Shown: positions 6,975 to 15,757 of the stretch, piece by piece
How positions within the stretch are numbered: the first letter of the stretch is position 1
Layout of the letters: each line of letters begins with the position of its first letter
Source: Maridesulfovibrio sp.
GTDB lineage: Bacteria > Desulfobacterota > Desulfovibrionia > Desulfovibrionales > Desulfovibrionaceae
DNA: 64,000 nt
Direction of reading: 5' to 3'
Assembly: GCF_963666665.1 (NCBI RefSeq)
Contig: NZ_OY762999.1
Location: 787,501-851,500, forward strand
Made by a program: the position numbers and the translations under genes
The notes under the pieces: model-generated
The model's database searches: none
The model's input: the letters and a program-made list of their open reading frames with translations, nothing else
What the model was told of the DNA's origin: nothing

Positions 6975-9167
6975 ATGTCTGATACGCTTACTGGTGAAGT
7001 CCGGGCAGTTGTTTATCATAACGAAGAGAACGGTTATATTGTAGCCCGTGTCGTCTCCAAAGACGAACCTTCGCATATTACGGTTGTGGGAGTTCTGGGG
7101 TCACTCACACCCGGTGAATCCGTGGAATTGCACGGCCGCTGGAAACAGCATCCAAAATTCGGCCGCCAGTTTGAGGCTGATTTTTATGAGCGGGTCCGTC
7201 CGGCAACTGAAGCCGGGGTTATCCGTTTTTTGAAATCATCTTCAATCAAAGGCATCGGTGAAGCAATCGCCACGGATATGGTCAAGACATTCGGTATTGA
7301 TGTGCTGGATATTCTGGACGATGAACCGGAAAAGCTGCTCAAGATCAAAGGTATTTTCAAGAAGAAGCTGGAAGCGATCAAGGAATCATGGTCATCCCAG
7401 CGCGAAATTAAGAATCTTATTCTCTTTCTGCACACCCACGAAGTGCCGCCCACCTATGCGGCTAAAATTTTCAATCTTTACGGCGCTCAGGCTGTTAATA
7501 AGATCAGTGAAAACCCTTACGAACTGGCTTATGAAATCCGCGGTATCGGCTTTAAGACTGCTGATGCCATGGCCCTTAAGCTTGGGTTTGCTCCTGATTC
7601 TTCGCAGCGTATTGAAGCTGCCATTATTTACTCTTTGTTTTCAGTGAGCGAGCGGGGCGGGCATATGTTCTCGCCTAAGGTCAAGCTTGTTGAAGATGTT
7701 GCCAAGATGCTTGGCGGCATTGATTTGGAATTGATCAGCGAAGGTATCAATTCACTGGAAGAACGCAAACGGGTCCGGGTGGAAAATCTGCCGGAACAGG
7801 ACATTGATGAAGCGGTTTTCCTGATGCATTTTTACCGTTTTGAACGGGAAATATGCAATCGTCTGCACGGTCTTATCAGCCATCCATCTCCGGTAAGCAG
7901 GGAGAAAGTGGAGAAGGCTTTGCCCGAAGTTGAATCCGAGCTTGGTTTTGAACTCTCAGATGAACAGCGCGAGGCAGTTTTTGAAGCTTGCGTTAATAAA
8001 TTTTTCATTATTACCGGGGGACCGGGGACAGGTAAGACCACCATTACCAGAGCCGTGGTCATGACGCTCAAAGAACTGGGGCTGAAGATCAAGCTCGCTG
8101 CGCCCACCGGACGCGCGGCCAAACGGCTGTCCGAAGCAACAGGACGGCAGGCCTCAACTATCCATAGAATGTTGCAGTTCACTCCCGAAGACGGCGGTTT
8201 TTATTACAACGAAGACCAGAAGCTTAAGGCGGATGTGCTGGTTGTGGATGAAGCTTCCATGCTCGATGCCCAGCTTTGTCTTGCGGTGCTCCGCGCGGTC
8301 CCGTTGACTTGTCGCGTAATTTTTGTGGGTGATGTTAACCAGCTTCCGTCTGTTGGACCGGGTAACGTTCTGTCTGATCTGCTGCAAAGCGGACAGGTTC
8401 AGAGCGCGGTGCTGAATCATATTTTCCGTCAGGCGCAGGAAAGCTATATTGTCGTCAACGCCCACCGCATTAATGACGGTGACTTTCCCATGCCGCATCC
8501 GGCAGAAGCGCCGGAAGCTGACTTCTATTGGATACCGCAGGAGTCTACGCAGAAAGTTCAGGACATGATCGTCCAGACCGTTTGTGAGCGTATCCCTGAG
8601 CGTTACGGGCTGGATCCCATGACTGATGTGCAGGTGCTGACTCCCATGCACAAAGGTGATGTAGGAACCCAGAAATTAAACGCGGTGTTGCAGGAAAAGC
8701 TTAATCCCGGCAATGGTAAAGGGTTGAAGCGCGGTTTTGTTGAATACCGCGTAGGTGACCGTGTTCTGCAGTTGCGTAACAACTACGAAAAGGAAGTCTT
8801 CAACGGCGACCTTGGTAGGGTAATGTATATCAATACCGAGGAAAATGAGCTTACTGCCGAGTTCGACGGTAATATCGTGCATTACGAACTTTCCGAGCTG
8901 GATGAATTGACGCTCGCTTATGCGGTCAGCGTTCATAAATCACAGGGCAGTGAATATCCTGCCGTGGTCATGCCTATTGTTTCGCAGCATTACATGCTTT
9001 TGCAGCGCAACCTGCTCTATACCGGACTGACCAGAGCCCGCAAGCTGGCTGTGCTTATCGGCAGCAAACGCGCTTTCACCATCGGTTTGAACAACGTTAC
9101 CGCAGGCAAGAGATATACCAACCTGCGGCATCGTATTAAGCAAATCTTTGACGATAATTTATTGTAA
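6975..9167 (+). CDS. recD2: ATP-dependent RecD2-type DNA helicase
   Basis: About 730 residues, the size of RecD2 rather than of RecBCD RecD. An N-terminal OB-like and helix-hairpin-helix part (IKGIGEAIA, IRGIGFKTAD) precedes the SF1 helicase core: Walker A GGPGTGKT (residues 348-355), AAPTGRAAKRL, DEASMLD, GDVNQLPSVGPG, and a late AVSVHKSQGSEYPAV motif. RecD2 unwinds DNA 5' to 3' and acts in repair independently of RecBC. ATG at 6975 is chosen; a TTG one codon earlier (6972) is equally in reach of the TAGGA site. It ends 23 bases from the stop of the convergent GGDEF/EAL gene. Confidence 0.93.
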   Translation: MSDTLTGEVRAVVYHNEENGYIVARVVSKDEPSHITVVGVLGSLTPGESVELHGRWKQHPKFGRQFEADFYERVRPATEAGVIRFLKSSSIKGIGEAIATDMVKTFGIDVLDILDDEPEKLLKIKGIFKKKLEAIKESWSSQREIKNLILFLHTHEVPPTYAAKIFNLYGAQAVNKISENPYELAYEIRGIGFKTADAMALKLGFAPDSSQRIEAAIIYSLFSVSERGGHMFSPKVKLVEDVAKMLGGIDLELISEGINSLEERKRVRVENLPEQDIDEAVFLMHFYRFEREICNRLHGLISHPSPVSREKVEKALPEVESELGFELSDEQREAVFEACVNKFFIITGGPGTGKTTITRAVVMTLKELGLKIKLAAPTGRAAKRLSEATGRQASTIHRMLQFTPEDGGFYYNEDQKLKADVLVVDEASMLDAQLCLAVLRAVPLTCRVIFVGDVNQLPSVGPGNVLSDLLQSGQVQSAVLNHIFRQAQESYIVVNAHRINDGDFPMPHPAEAPEADFYWIPQESTQKVQDMIVQTVCERIPERYGLDPMTDVQVLTPMHKGDVGTQKLNAVLQEKLNPGNGKGLKRGFVEYRVGDRVLQLRNNYEKEVFNGDLGRVMYINTEENELTAEFDGNIVHYELSELDELTLAYAVSVHKSQGSEYPAVVMPIVSQHYMLLQRNLLYTGLTRARKLAVLIGSKRAFTIGLNNVTAGKRYTNLRHRIKQIFDDNLL

Positions 9168-9190
9168 GAATCCCTCTGGCGGCTTAAAAG

Positions 9191-11461
9191 TTATCGGCTG
9201 CGTCTTTCTCTGACCCAGCAGTTCCCTTCGATGGACTTGGCCCATTTTTTCAGGGATGCAGCCTGTTCTCCGATTTCCATGAGATGCTGATCAGGTTCGC
9301 AATCGAGGATTGCCAGAGAGACTGAAACAAGCGGGAATTTTGAGATTGACCCATCGCGGCCTTTGCCTTCCATCCAACCGTTTGTAGCATCATTCTCGTT
9401 ATAGTTGTTCTTGACCAGCCTTTTGAAAATGCGGGTTATGGATTTGCAGATGCGTTCTGCCTTTGCAGGTTTGGTAACCATGACAAAGTCATCTCCTCCG
9501 ATATGACCGACAAAGTCACCGTTTGCGCCATGTTTTTTACTGGCCCATGCGATAATTTTGCTTATCTGGAGGATTATTTTATCTCCGTTTTTGAAACCGT
9601 AGGTGTCATTGTAAACCTTGAAGTTATCGAGGTCGGCGTAGATGATGCTGTATTTTTCGTTAGCCTTCATGCGGCGGTCTATTTCTTTTTCAATATCAAG
9701 GTTGCCGGGCAATCCGCTCAGCGGGTTCGTGCCTTTGGCCATCTCTACTTGTACATGCGCTAGGGTATCAAGCAATCGTTGTACAGATACTGTCCCCAAA
9801 AGTTGTCCCTGCATGGTTACTATTACGTCATCATAAGCCTGTTTTCTGGAACGAGCCATGGCCTGTTGGGATACTTTTTCAACAGTGGTTTCGAGGTCTA
9901 CAATGAGTGGGCCATCATCCATTATTGATGAAATGGGTTTGTTGGAATAGAGGGCCACACCGTATTTGCCGGAAAGATGTTTGTTCAGGTTGTATTCCAT
10001 GACCAGACCGCAGGGGGTGTTGTTTTTGATCACTACTATACTGTTCAGGGCATTGGTTTCCTTGAAAATCTGTTGCACCATGGGCACCGGAGTGTCGGAT
10101 TCAACGGATTCGACCTTGTTGACCAGATTTTTTACCGGAATTCCGTATGTTCCGGTGTTATAGATCAGGTCGGAGGTTCTGCGCAGGGTAAGGGATTCCT
10201 CGCTGAGTTGCGGTTTTTCGCGTTGTGGTCTGGCAAAAAAATATCCCTGTCCCAGATGCACTCCCATATCGATCAGGGTTAGCGCCTGTTCTTGTGTTTC
10301 AATGCCTTCAACGATCAGCTTGCCGCCTATTTTCTCCGAAAAGTCGGTAAATGTGTCGATCAAAGCCCGGTTGACCTGATTGGTTTCGATGTTATCGACA
10401 AAGGATTTATCCATTTTGATGTAATCGGGCTTGATTTCGGCAATGGAGGTCAGTCCTGAGTATCCAGTCCCGGCATCATCGATGGCGACAAGATAACCTT
10501 GGTTGCGGTAGTGGTCCAATGTCTTGCGGAATGTTTTGAAATCTTTCACGCTATGGCGTTCAGTAATTTCAAAGACAATGTTGCCCGGTTTAAGGCCCCA
10601 TTTATCCAGTAATCTTTTGGTTTCCCCGGTGGTGAAGTTGGGGTCCACTATTGTTCTGGGATGGATGTTGAGAAAAAGTTTATGTTGGGGCCCGTGATTT
10701 CCAAAAGCTTTGATGGCCGCTTCCCGGCATTGTTTTTCCAAGTGGAAAAGTTTGCCAAGTTTTTCAGCCATATCAAAAAGGGTTAAGGGCGAACGGAACG
10801 GTGAGTTGTGCGGTCCCCGAGCTAAAGCCTCCCAGCCGTGGATTGATTTGTCGTCCAAGTTTACTATGGGCTGGTAGTGGCAGCGGATGTCTGAATTACT
10901 CAAAATTTCATTGAATTCATTGCTTAATTCAAGGTTGGAAATGTCCAGACTTTTCTGAGCTTCAAGCCTCGCTTCGCCTATGGCAGAAAGGAAGTTCGAC
11001 CATAGCTTGTCGTTTGAGTGTTCTGCCTTGAAAGAAGAGTGTCCGCTGTTGATGGTTACATTGTTGCCGGTACGGGCAATCTGTTCACTTTTGAGTTTGT
11101 TTTCAGTTTTTACTTTGAATTTGTATGCTAATTCCTGCAGGGATGAATTCTTTATATTGTCGGTAGGATCCAGCAAGAAAAATTCGCCTGCATTAAAGGA
11201 AAATAAGTGGAAATCAGAATGGTTAAGATTTTTACAGCCTTCTTTTGTGATTACTGTGCGGATTCGTTTTTCCAATTGTTCAGCCCATTCAGGGCCATAC
11301 ATGGCTGTGAGGGTTGGAAAGTCCTGAATTGCAAAGTATAATATATTAAGCCAGCCTACATTTTGTATAAGGCTTCCGATGCCGGGGCCTTCAAGAAGAT
11401 TAATCTCTTCTTTGTGGCTTTCGGTAAAGTCTGCAGCCTTTTTCTTTAGTAATTGTAACAT
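9191..11461 (-). CDS. EAL-CBS-GGDEF cyclic-di-GMP signalling protein
   Basis: 757 residues from the ATG at 11461, which has GGGGA upstream; the frame also reaches a TTG at 11545 with no such site. Order: a degenerate GGDEF-like domain (about 20-170, with AGEFF at the signature site), an EAL domain, a CBS-like pair (about 450-585) and a C-terminal GGDEF. The EAL site looks complete: EAL 211-213, FLN, EITE, IDD, a KMD lysine, EGIE and QGYFFARP. The GGDEF site reads GGDDF (655-659), also apparently intact. Both phosphodiesterase and cyclase activities are therefore possible; which dominates cannot be told. No membrane segment. It is divergent from the exopolysaccharide locus, which c-di-GMP often controls. 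Confidence 0.88.
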   Translation of the reverse strand: MLQLLKKKAADFTESHKEEINLLEGPGIGSLIQNVGWLNILYFAIQDFPTLTAMYGPEWAEQLEKRIRTVITKEGCKNLNHSDFHLFSFNAGEFFLLDPTDNIKNSSLQELAYKFKVKTENKLKSEQIARTGNNVTINSGHSSFKAEHSNDKLWSNFLSAIGEARLEAQKSLDISNLELSNEFNEILSNSDIRCHYQPIVNLDDKSIHGWEALARGPHNSPFRSPLTLFDMAEKLGKLFHLEKQCREAAIKAFGNHGPQHKLFLNIHPRTIVDPNFTTGETKRLLDKWGLKPGNIVFEITERHSVKDFKTFRKTLDHYRNQGYLVAIDDAGTGYSGLTSIAEIKPDYIKMDKSFVDNIETNQVNRALIDTFTDFSEKIGGKLIVEGIETQEQALTLIDMGVHLGQGYFFARPQREKPQLSEESLTLRRTSDLIYNTGTYGIPVKNLVNKVESVESDTPVPMVQQIFKETNALNSIVVIKNNTPCGLVMEYNLNKHLSGKYGVALYSNKPISSIMDDGPLIVDLETTVEKVSQQAMARSRKQAYDDVIVTMQGQLLGTVSVQRLLDTLAHVQVEMAKGTNPLSGLPGNLDIEKEIDRRMKANEKYSIIYADLDNFKVYNDTYGFKNGDKIILQISKIIAWASKKHGANGDFVGHIGGDDFVMVTKPAKAERICKSITRIFKRLVKNNYNENDATNGWMEGKGRDGSISKFPLVSVSLAILDCEPDQHLMEIGEQAASLKKWAKSIEGNCWVRERRSR

Positions 11462-11719
11462 ATGTTTCCCCGGAAGATAGTCTGTGTTCAGCTTGTCAGT
11501 TGTGTGAAATGCCGTTTTAATACGGTGTGAGAAAAATACGCTCAATTCATGGTCGGTTGTTACTGTGCTGTTACAATGTGTTTAAGAATTGTTTCGAAGT
11601 GGAACTGGAACTCACTGGATGGCGCTTTTAATGGTGTCACATATAATTAACTGGAATAGTGGTGCTAATTGAGGTATTTGGAATATATGGTCTTAGAATG
11701 GAATAATTTTGGAGTATAA

Positions 11720-12820
11720 ATGCGGCTGCTGCTTGTTTCGACAGATTTGCGCCATATGGGTGGTGTGGCTGAAACCGTCAAGCTTCTGTTACAGGAGCTT
11801 CACGGGCGAGTTAATGTGACAGCTGTTCCGTACGGGCGCAGACCGGGGCAAAGAGGAGTCATGCGCTATTTCAGAACGCTGGCTGATCTTTTCCTGTTTT
11901 TTCGGTTACTTTGCCTTAACCGTTTTGATGTTATTCACATGAACCCGTCAATGAATCTTGTTTCTATCCTTAAGGAATCAGCACTAATAATCTTATTTTT
12001 TCTGTTCGGTTATTCCGGTAGAATTCTTATTTTCAGTCATGGTTGGGATGATGTGTTTTTTAAACGAATTTCGAGCGGGCCGTTTACGTCACGTATTTTC
12101 CGAATAATTTTAAACAGGGCCGGCAAGGTTGTTGTTCTGGCTGAAGAATTCAAGGAAAAATTGGGGCAGGCCGGGGTTGATCTTAATCGGGTTGAGGTTG
12201 TCAGTACGATGATTGATACTCGCAGTGTTCCACGCTCTGACGCCTGCAGTAAGGACGGAAAATCGCTGTTGTTTCTTTCCCGCATGATCAGGGGAAAGGG
12301 TGCCTATGAATTGATTGAAGCTTTTGCCCTTTTGAATAAAAAGTATGATGGCCTGAAGTTGCTAATGGCCGGAGATGGGCCTGAGCGGAAAGGGTTGATG
12401 GAAAGAGCCGCTGCTCTTAAGCTCGTAAACGTCTCATTCCCGGGATATATTCAGGGTGTTGAGAAGAGCAGGGCACTGGAGGATTCTTGTATCTTCTTGT
12501 TGCCGTCCAGATCAGAAGGATGTCCTGTGTCATTGCTTGAGGCAATGGCTTCAGGTCTTGTGCCGGTTGTAACTTCAGCCGGGGGCATAAAAGATGTGGT
12601 CAGGCCGGGACAGACTGCGGTGCTGCTGGAAGAGATCAGTGCCGAGGCAATTGCCGGGGCTGTTGCGAGAGTAATTGATGATCCCGGTTTAAGGGTTATG
12701 TTATCTGAAAATGCCCGCGAATATGCAGCTGAAAACTTCAGTTCCCACAAGGTAACAGATCGTTTTCTAGGTTTTTATGAAGAGTTGAATCCTCAGACGC
12801 AAAATGGTGGTCTTGCATGA
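11720..12820 (+). CDS. glycosyltransferase family 4 (GT-B fold)
   Basis: 366 residues. The N-terminus LLVSTDLRHMGGVAET is the usual acceptor-side start of GT4 enzymes. The donor site has the segment from LFLSRMIRGKG to GDGPER, and the signature SEGCPVSLLEAMASG with the conserved glutamates lies around residues 266-280. It should transfer a sugar from a nucleotide donor to the growing lipid-linked repeat unit on the cytoplasmic face. First gene of the exopolysaccharide locus; GGAG precedes the ATG. Its stop overlaps the next start by ATGA. The 258-base region upstream, shared with the divergent GGDEF/EAL gene, must hold both promoters, but I could not pick convincing boxes. The sugar is unknown. 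Confidence 0.88.
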   Translation: MRLLLVSTDLRHMGGVAETVKLLLQELHGRVNVTAVPYGRRPGQRGVMRYFRTLADLFLFFRLLCLNRFDVIHMNPSMNLVSILKESALIILFFLFGYSGRILIFSHGWDDVFFKRISSGPFTSRIFRIILNRAGKVVVLAEEFKEKLGQAGVDLNRVEVVSTMIDTRSVPRSDACSKDGKSLLFLSRMIRGKGAYELIEAFALLNKKYDGLKLLMAGDGPERKGLMERAAALKLVNVSFPGYIQGVEKSRALEDSCIFLLPSRSEGCPVSLLEAMASGLVPVVTSAGGIKDVVRPGQTAVLLEEISAEAIAGAVARVIDDPGLRVMLSENAREYAAENFSSHKVTDRFLGFYEELNPQTQNGGLA

Positions 12821-14076
12821 CGTCATTATTGATCTTGTTCTTCTTTTTCCGTCCGATCATGTTCGTGGAAATCGGATGGTTGGTTTTCAGTCTGAATGTG
12901 ACCGAAGTATTCGCTATTTTTGCATCTGGTATTTTGATTGTTGCTTTTATTATGCGTGCAATCGTAACTAAGAAAATTAATATTTCGATTGTTGATTTTT
13001 TTCTTTTTTCTTTTGTGTTCTGGGTGTGGTTTGTTTATTTACTATATCTTGATCATTCCAATGTTAAAGATGCAGCAAAATTCGTACTTCCTTTTATCAC
13101 TTATTTTGTTCTTAAAAATGTTGTTACCACAGTAAAAGACTATTCACGTTATATAAAGTTGATGCTTATCGGTTATTCTGTACCCATTCTTGCGAGTACA
13201 TTTCTTATTGTACAGGGGAAGGGGTTGTATAAGGTTTTATACTGGAACAATCTTTTTCGTTATAGCGGGGCATATGTAAATCCTCACAACCTTGCTCATT
13301 GCATGGCATTGTACTTGATGACTCTTATGATTTTTGCAGTGATATGTTCGCAGTATGATGACCTTGTGCCCATCTTAAAGCAGCGTCTTTTTTTTGTTTT
13401 TTCATGTATGATAAGTGTTTTTGCTCTTTACTGCCTGTATAAGAGTTATGTGCGGACCTGCTTTTTCGGTCTTCTGCTTTTTATTTATTACTATCTGTTC
13501 AGAGTTAATAAAAAGCTTCTTGCTTTTCTAAGTTTGATTATGGGTGTTGTGCTCATTCTTTCCGCTGCAGTGGTATATACTATCTTTTTTGATATGGTTG
13601 ATGCAGTTAAGGGGCCGGATAAGTCCCAGTTCGGTTCAGGGCGTCCGATGATCTGGAAGCATAATATAGAGACATATGCCGCCCAGCCTCTGGACGGTAT
13701 TCTGGCCGGAGTCGGAGTCGGCAGCGTTACTTCACATATTAACGAACGTCAAAAAGTCGGTGATGTTTTGAATAGCCATAATGACTTTCTTGACGTCCTG
13801 ACTCAGACCGGACTGATCGGTTTTATCCTTTTTATTGTTTTTCAGTTATGTCTTCTTCAAAAAATACGATTGCTTGAGGGCAGGGAACGTTATGCTTTTC
13901 TTGCCCTTTTCCTCGCCGTGACTTTCATGAACTTTGTCAGCAACAGTTATGTCACCCGCTTTGGGTTGGGACAGATGTTTTATGCATTGCTGGCCTATAT
14001 TGAGCTGCCGGAACATAAAATCCGTAGACAGCAAAAATTGGAAGCGCTGAGGCAGGAGACTGAACAGCGGCTATGA
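12817..14076 (+). CDS. O-antigen ligase / Wzy-like polymerase membrane protein
   Basis: 419 residues with roughly ten hydrophobic segments and a large hydrophilic loop around residues 265-320, which contains GRPMIWKHNIE and a conserved SHNDFLDVLTQTG stretch. That loop is characteristic of the O-antigen ligase / Wzy superfamily (Wzy_C), which polymerises or ligates lipid-linked repeat units on the periplasmic side. Translation is coupled to the glycosyltransferase (ATGA overlap at 12817) and to the mini-gene after it (ATGA overlap at 14073). Codon use is AT-rich, as often in such loci. Polymerase is more likely than ligase in an exopolysaccharide cluster, but this is inference. Confidence 0.82.
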   Translation: MTSLLILFFFFRPIMFVEIGWLVFSLNVTEVFAIFASGILIVAFIMRAIVTKKINISIVDFFLFSFVFWVWFVYLLYLDHSNVKDAAKFVLPFITYFVLKNVVTTVKDYSRYIKLMLIGYSVPILASTFLIVQGKGLYKVLYWNNLFRYSGAYVNPHNLAHCMALYLMTLMIFAVICSQYDDLVPILKQRLFFVFSCMISVFALYCLYKSYVRTCFFGLLLFIYYYLFRVNKKLLAFLSLIMGVVLILSAAVVYTIFFDMVDAVKGPDKSQFGSGRPMIWKHNIETYAAQPLDGILAGVGVGSVTSHINERQKVGDVLNSHNDFLDVLTQTGLIGFILFIVFQLCLLQKIRLLEGRERYAFLALFLAVTFMNFVSNSYVTRFGLGQMFYALLAYIELPEHKIRRQQKLEALRQETEQRL

Positions 14077-14159
14077 TTAAGAGACGGCTTTTAACTAAGT
14101 TTTTTATTTCAAGCTGTTTGATGTTTCTGATCATGCTTTTTTCTGTTAATGAGTGGTAA
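14073..14159 (+). CDS. 28-residue single-span membrane mini-protein
   Basis: Not recognised. The frame starts in an ATGA overlap with the upstream polymerase gene, so translation would be coupled to it. It encodes 28 residues: a basic start (MIKRRLLTK), one hydrophobic stretch (about residues 10-24) rich in Phe, Leu and Met, and the end SVNEW. The topology predicts one membrane span with the N-terminus inside. It lies 53 bases before the exosortase start. It could be a small membrane subunit, a translational linker, or the worn-down start of a longer gene. Coding status rests on the overlap, charge pattern and position only. Confidence 0.45.
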   Translation: MIKRRLLTKFFISSCLMFLIMLFSVNEW

Positions 14160-14170
14160 AACAGGTAATT

Positions 14171-14187
14171 CCTGCAAGCCTTGCAGG
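14171..14187. repeat. 17-bp palindrome upstream of the exosortase gene
   Basis: CCTGCAAG (14171-14178), one central C, CTTGCAGG (14180-14187): a perfect inverted repeat 13 bases before the GGGAG ribosome site of the exosortase gene. Too tight a loop for a stable hairpin of full length; it could be a DNA-binding site or a weak translation-control stem. Confidence 0.5.
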
Positions 14188-14212
14188 ATATAATGATTCG
14201 GGAGTGTAATAA

Positions 14213-15721
14213 GTGGCAGCCGTTTTAGCATTCATTTCTGTTATTGCAGCGTGGGGCATGCTGTTCTGGGATTCTTTTCCGCCTCTTTTCAGGAGATGGA
14301 ACACCGATGATTATTCCTATTGCTGGCTGGTTGTCCCGCTTGCCCTTTATGTGGCGTGGCAACGTAGAGAATTGCTTCCGAAAGTTATTACGCCATCGTC
14401 GGGGTCCGGTTATATCGGGCTCCTGCTCAGTGGTCTTCTGTATTTTCTGGGAAAGGCCGCCGCTGTAGATGCTTTGGTTTTTGCTTCCATGTGGCTGACC
14501 GTAGTATCGCTGGTACTCTTTGTTTACGGTTGGCGTTCCATGAAGGCATTTTTATTTCCGTTGCTTGTGCTGGCCTTTGCTGTACCGCCGCCGCCGTTTA
14601 TCAATCGTACACTTACTTTTAAACTGCGCCTTATTTCTTCCGACATCTCTGTGCGCATAATGCAGTTCATTGATATCCCCGTCTTCCGTGAGGGGAATGT
14701 TATTGATCTGGGCGTGATCCAATTGCATGTGGTCGATGCCTGCAGCGGCTTACGCTATGTTTTTCCCACCATTCTTCTGGGCATTTTGATGGGCTACTGG
14801 TTCAATTCGCGCACATGGCAGCGTGTGCTGGTTGTCCTTTCCACCGTACCTACTGCGATTTTCGCCAATGCGTTACGTATAGCCATCGTAGGTTATCTGG
14901 CGCGTAATGTTTCGGTGGAAACTGCTGAGAACTTTTTCCATGATGCGTCCGGTATTGTTATTTATCTGCTTTCAATAATTGTGCTCGCAACATGGAGCCT
15001 GTTGTTGAATCTGATTGGCGGGCGAAAGCCTGAGCAGAGGGCCGTTTCCCGGCCCGGTTATTACGGAGTTCCGACCGGCAGGGCTTTGCATGTCTTTCTA
15101 ATGGCCGCAATTCTGGGGCTTTATTTCGCAGGTAATATGTACCTGTTTACCGGGAGGGTTATACCTCAGCGTGCAAGCTTTGATAATTTCCCGTTAGAGA
15201 TCGGTGAATACGCTGGCAAAAAATATTTTTACGATGATGATATTCTTGAATCACTTGGTTCGGATGATTATCTCTCAGGAGTATTCAGGGATAAACAAAC
15301 AGGCCGCGATATTTTAGTTTTGGTTACGTACTATGATTATCAGGAACCGCAGCGGGCGGTCCATAATCCGGTCAGTTGCCTTCTTGGTGGTGGGGGGTGG
15401 AGCCTTGCTTCCTCTCGTGATCTGCCAGCAGATCCGCAAAAGGGGCGTCCCTTTAAGGTGCGCAGATTGCTTATGGATAAGCCGGGGCAACGGTTATTGG
15501 CTTTTTACTGGTTTCAGCAGCGGGGAAGAGTTATAACTGACGAATACATGAATAAAGTTTATTTGGCAGTTGATTCCATAACTCGACAGCGCACTGACGG
15601 AGCTCTCATCAGGGTAGAGTTGCTGTTGAATGAAGATGAAAGCGTCGAGCATGGTCAGCAGATTCTTGAGAATTTTACTAAGAACTTAGCAATAGAACTC
15701 AAACCTTATATTCCTGAATAG
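14213..15721 (+). CDS. exosortase fused to an EpsI domain (XrtD-like)
   Basis: 502 residues. The N-terminal multi-span exosortase domain carries the family catalytic triad: Cys177 in DACSGLRY, Arg222 in NALRIAIVG and His243 in FFHDASG. After about residue 285 an EpsI-type periplasmic domain follows, with NFPLEIGEY and the HNPVSCLLGGGGW segment. Exosortases are membrane enzymes that cut and anchor PEP-CTERM-type proteins, and EpsI domains go with exopolysaccharide export. The fused layout fits the VPLPA-CTERM-associated XrtD group, a tentative assignment. The start is GTG with GGGAG eight bases upstream. I found no protein with an obvious C-terminal sorting signal in this window, so its substrates are elsewhere. 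Confidence 0.9.
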   Translation: MAAVLAFISVIAAWGMLFWDSFPPLFRRWNTDDYSYCWLVVPLALYVAWQRRELLPKVITPSSGSGYIGLLLSGLLYFLGKAAAVDALVFASMWLTVVSLVLFVYGWRSMKAFLFPLLVLAFAVPPPPFINRTLTFKLRLISSDISVRIMQFIDIPVFREGNVIDLGVIQLHVVDACSGLRYVFPTILLGILMGYWFNSRTWQRVLVVLSTVPTAIFANALRIAIVGYLARNVSVETAENFFHDASGIVIYLLSIIVLATWSLLLNLIGGRKPEQRAVSRPGYYGVPTGRALHVFLMAAILGLYFAGNMYLFTGRVIPQRASFDNFPLEIGEYAGKKYFYDDDILESLGSDDYLSGVFRDKQTGRDILVLVTYYDYQEPQRAVHNPVSCLLGGGGWSLASSRDLPADPQKGRPFKVRRLLMDKPGQRLLAFYWFQQRGRVITDEYMNKVYLAVDSITRQRTDGALIRVELLLNEDESVEHGQQILENFTKNLAIELKPYIPE

Positions 15722-15757
15722 TGTTTTTGAGTTGAATTTATAAATACGGGGAAATCA

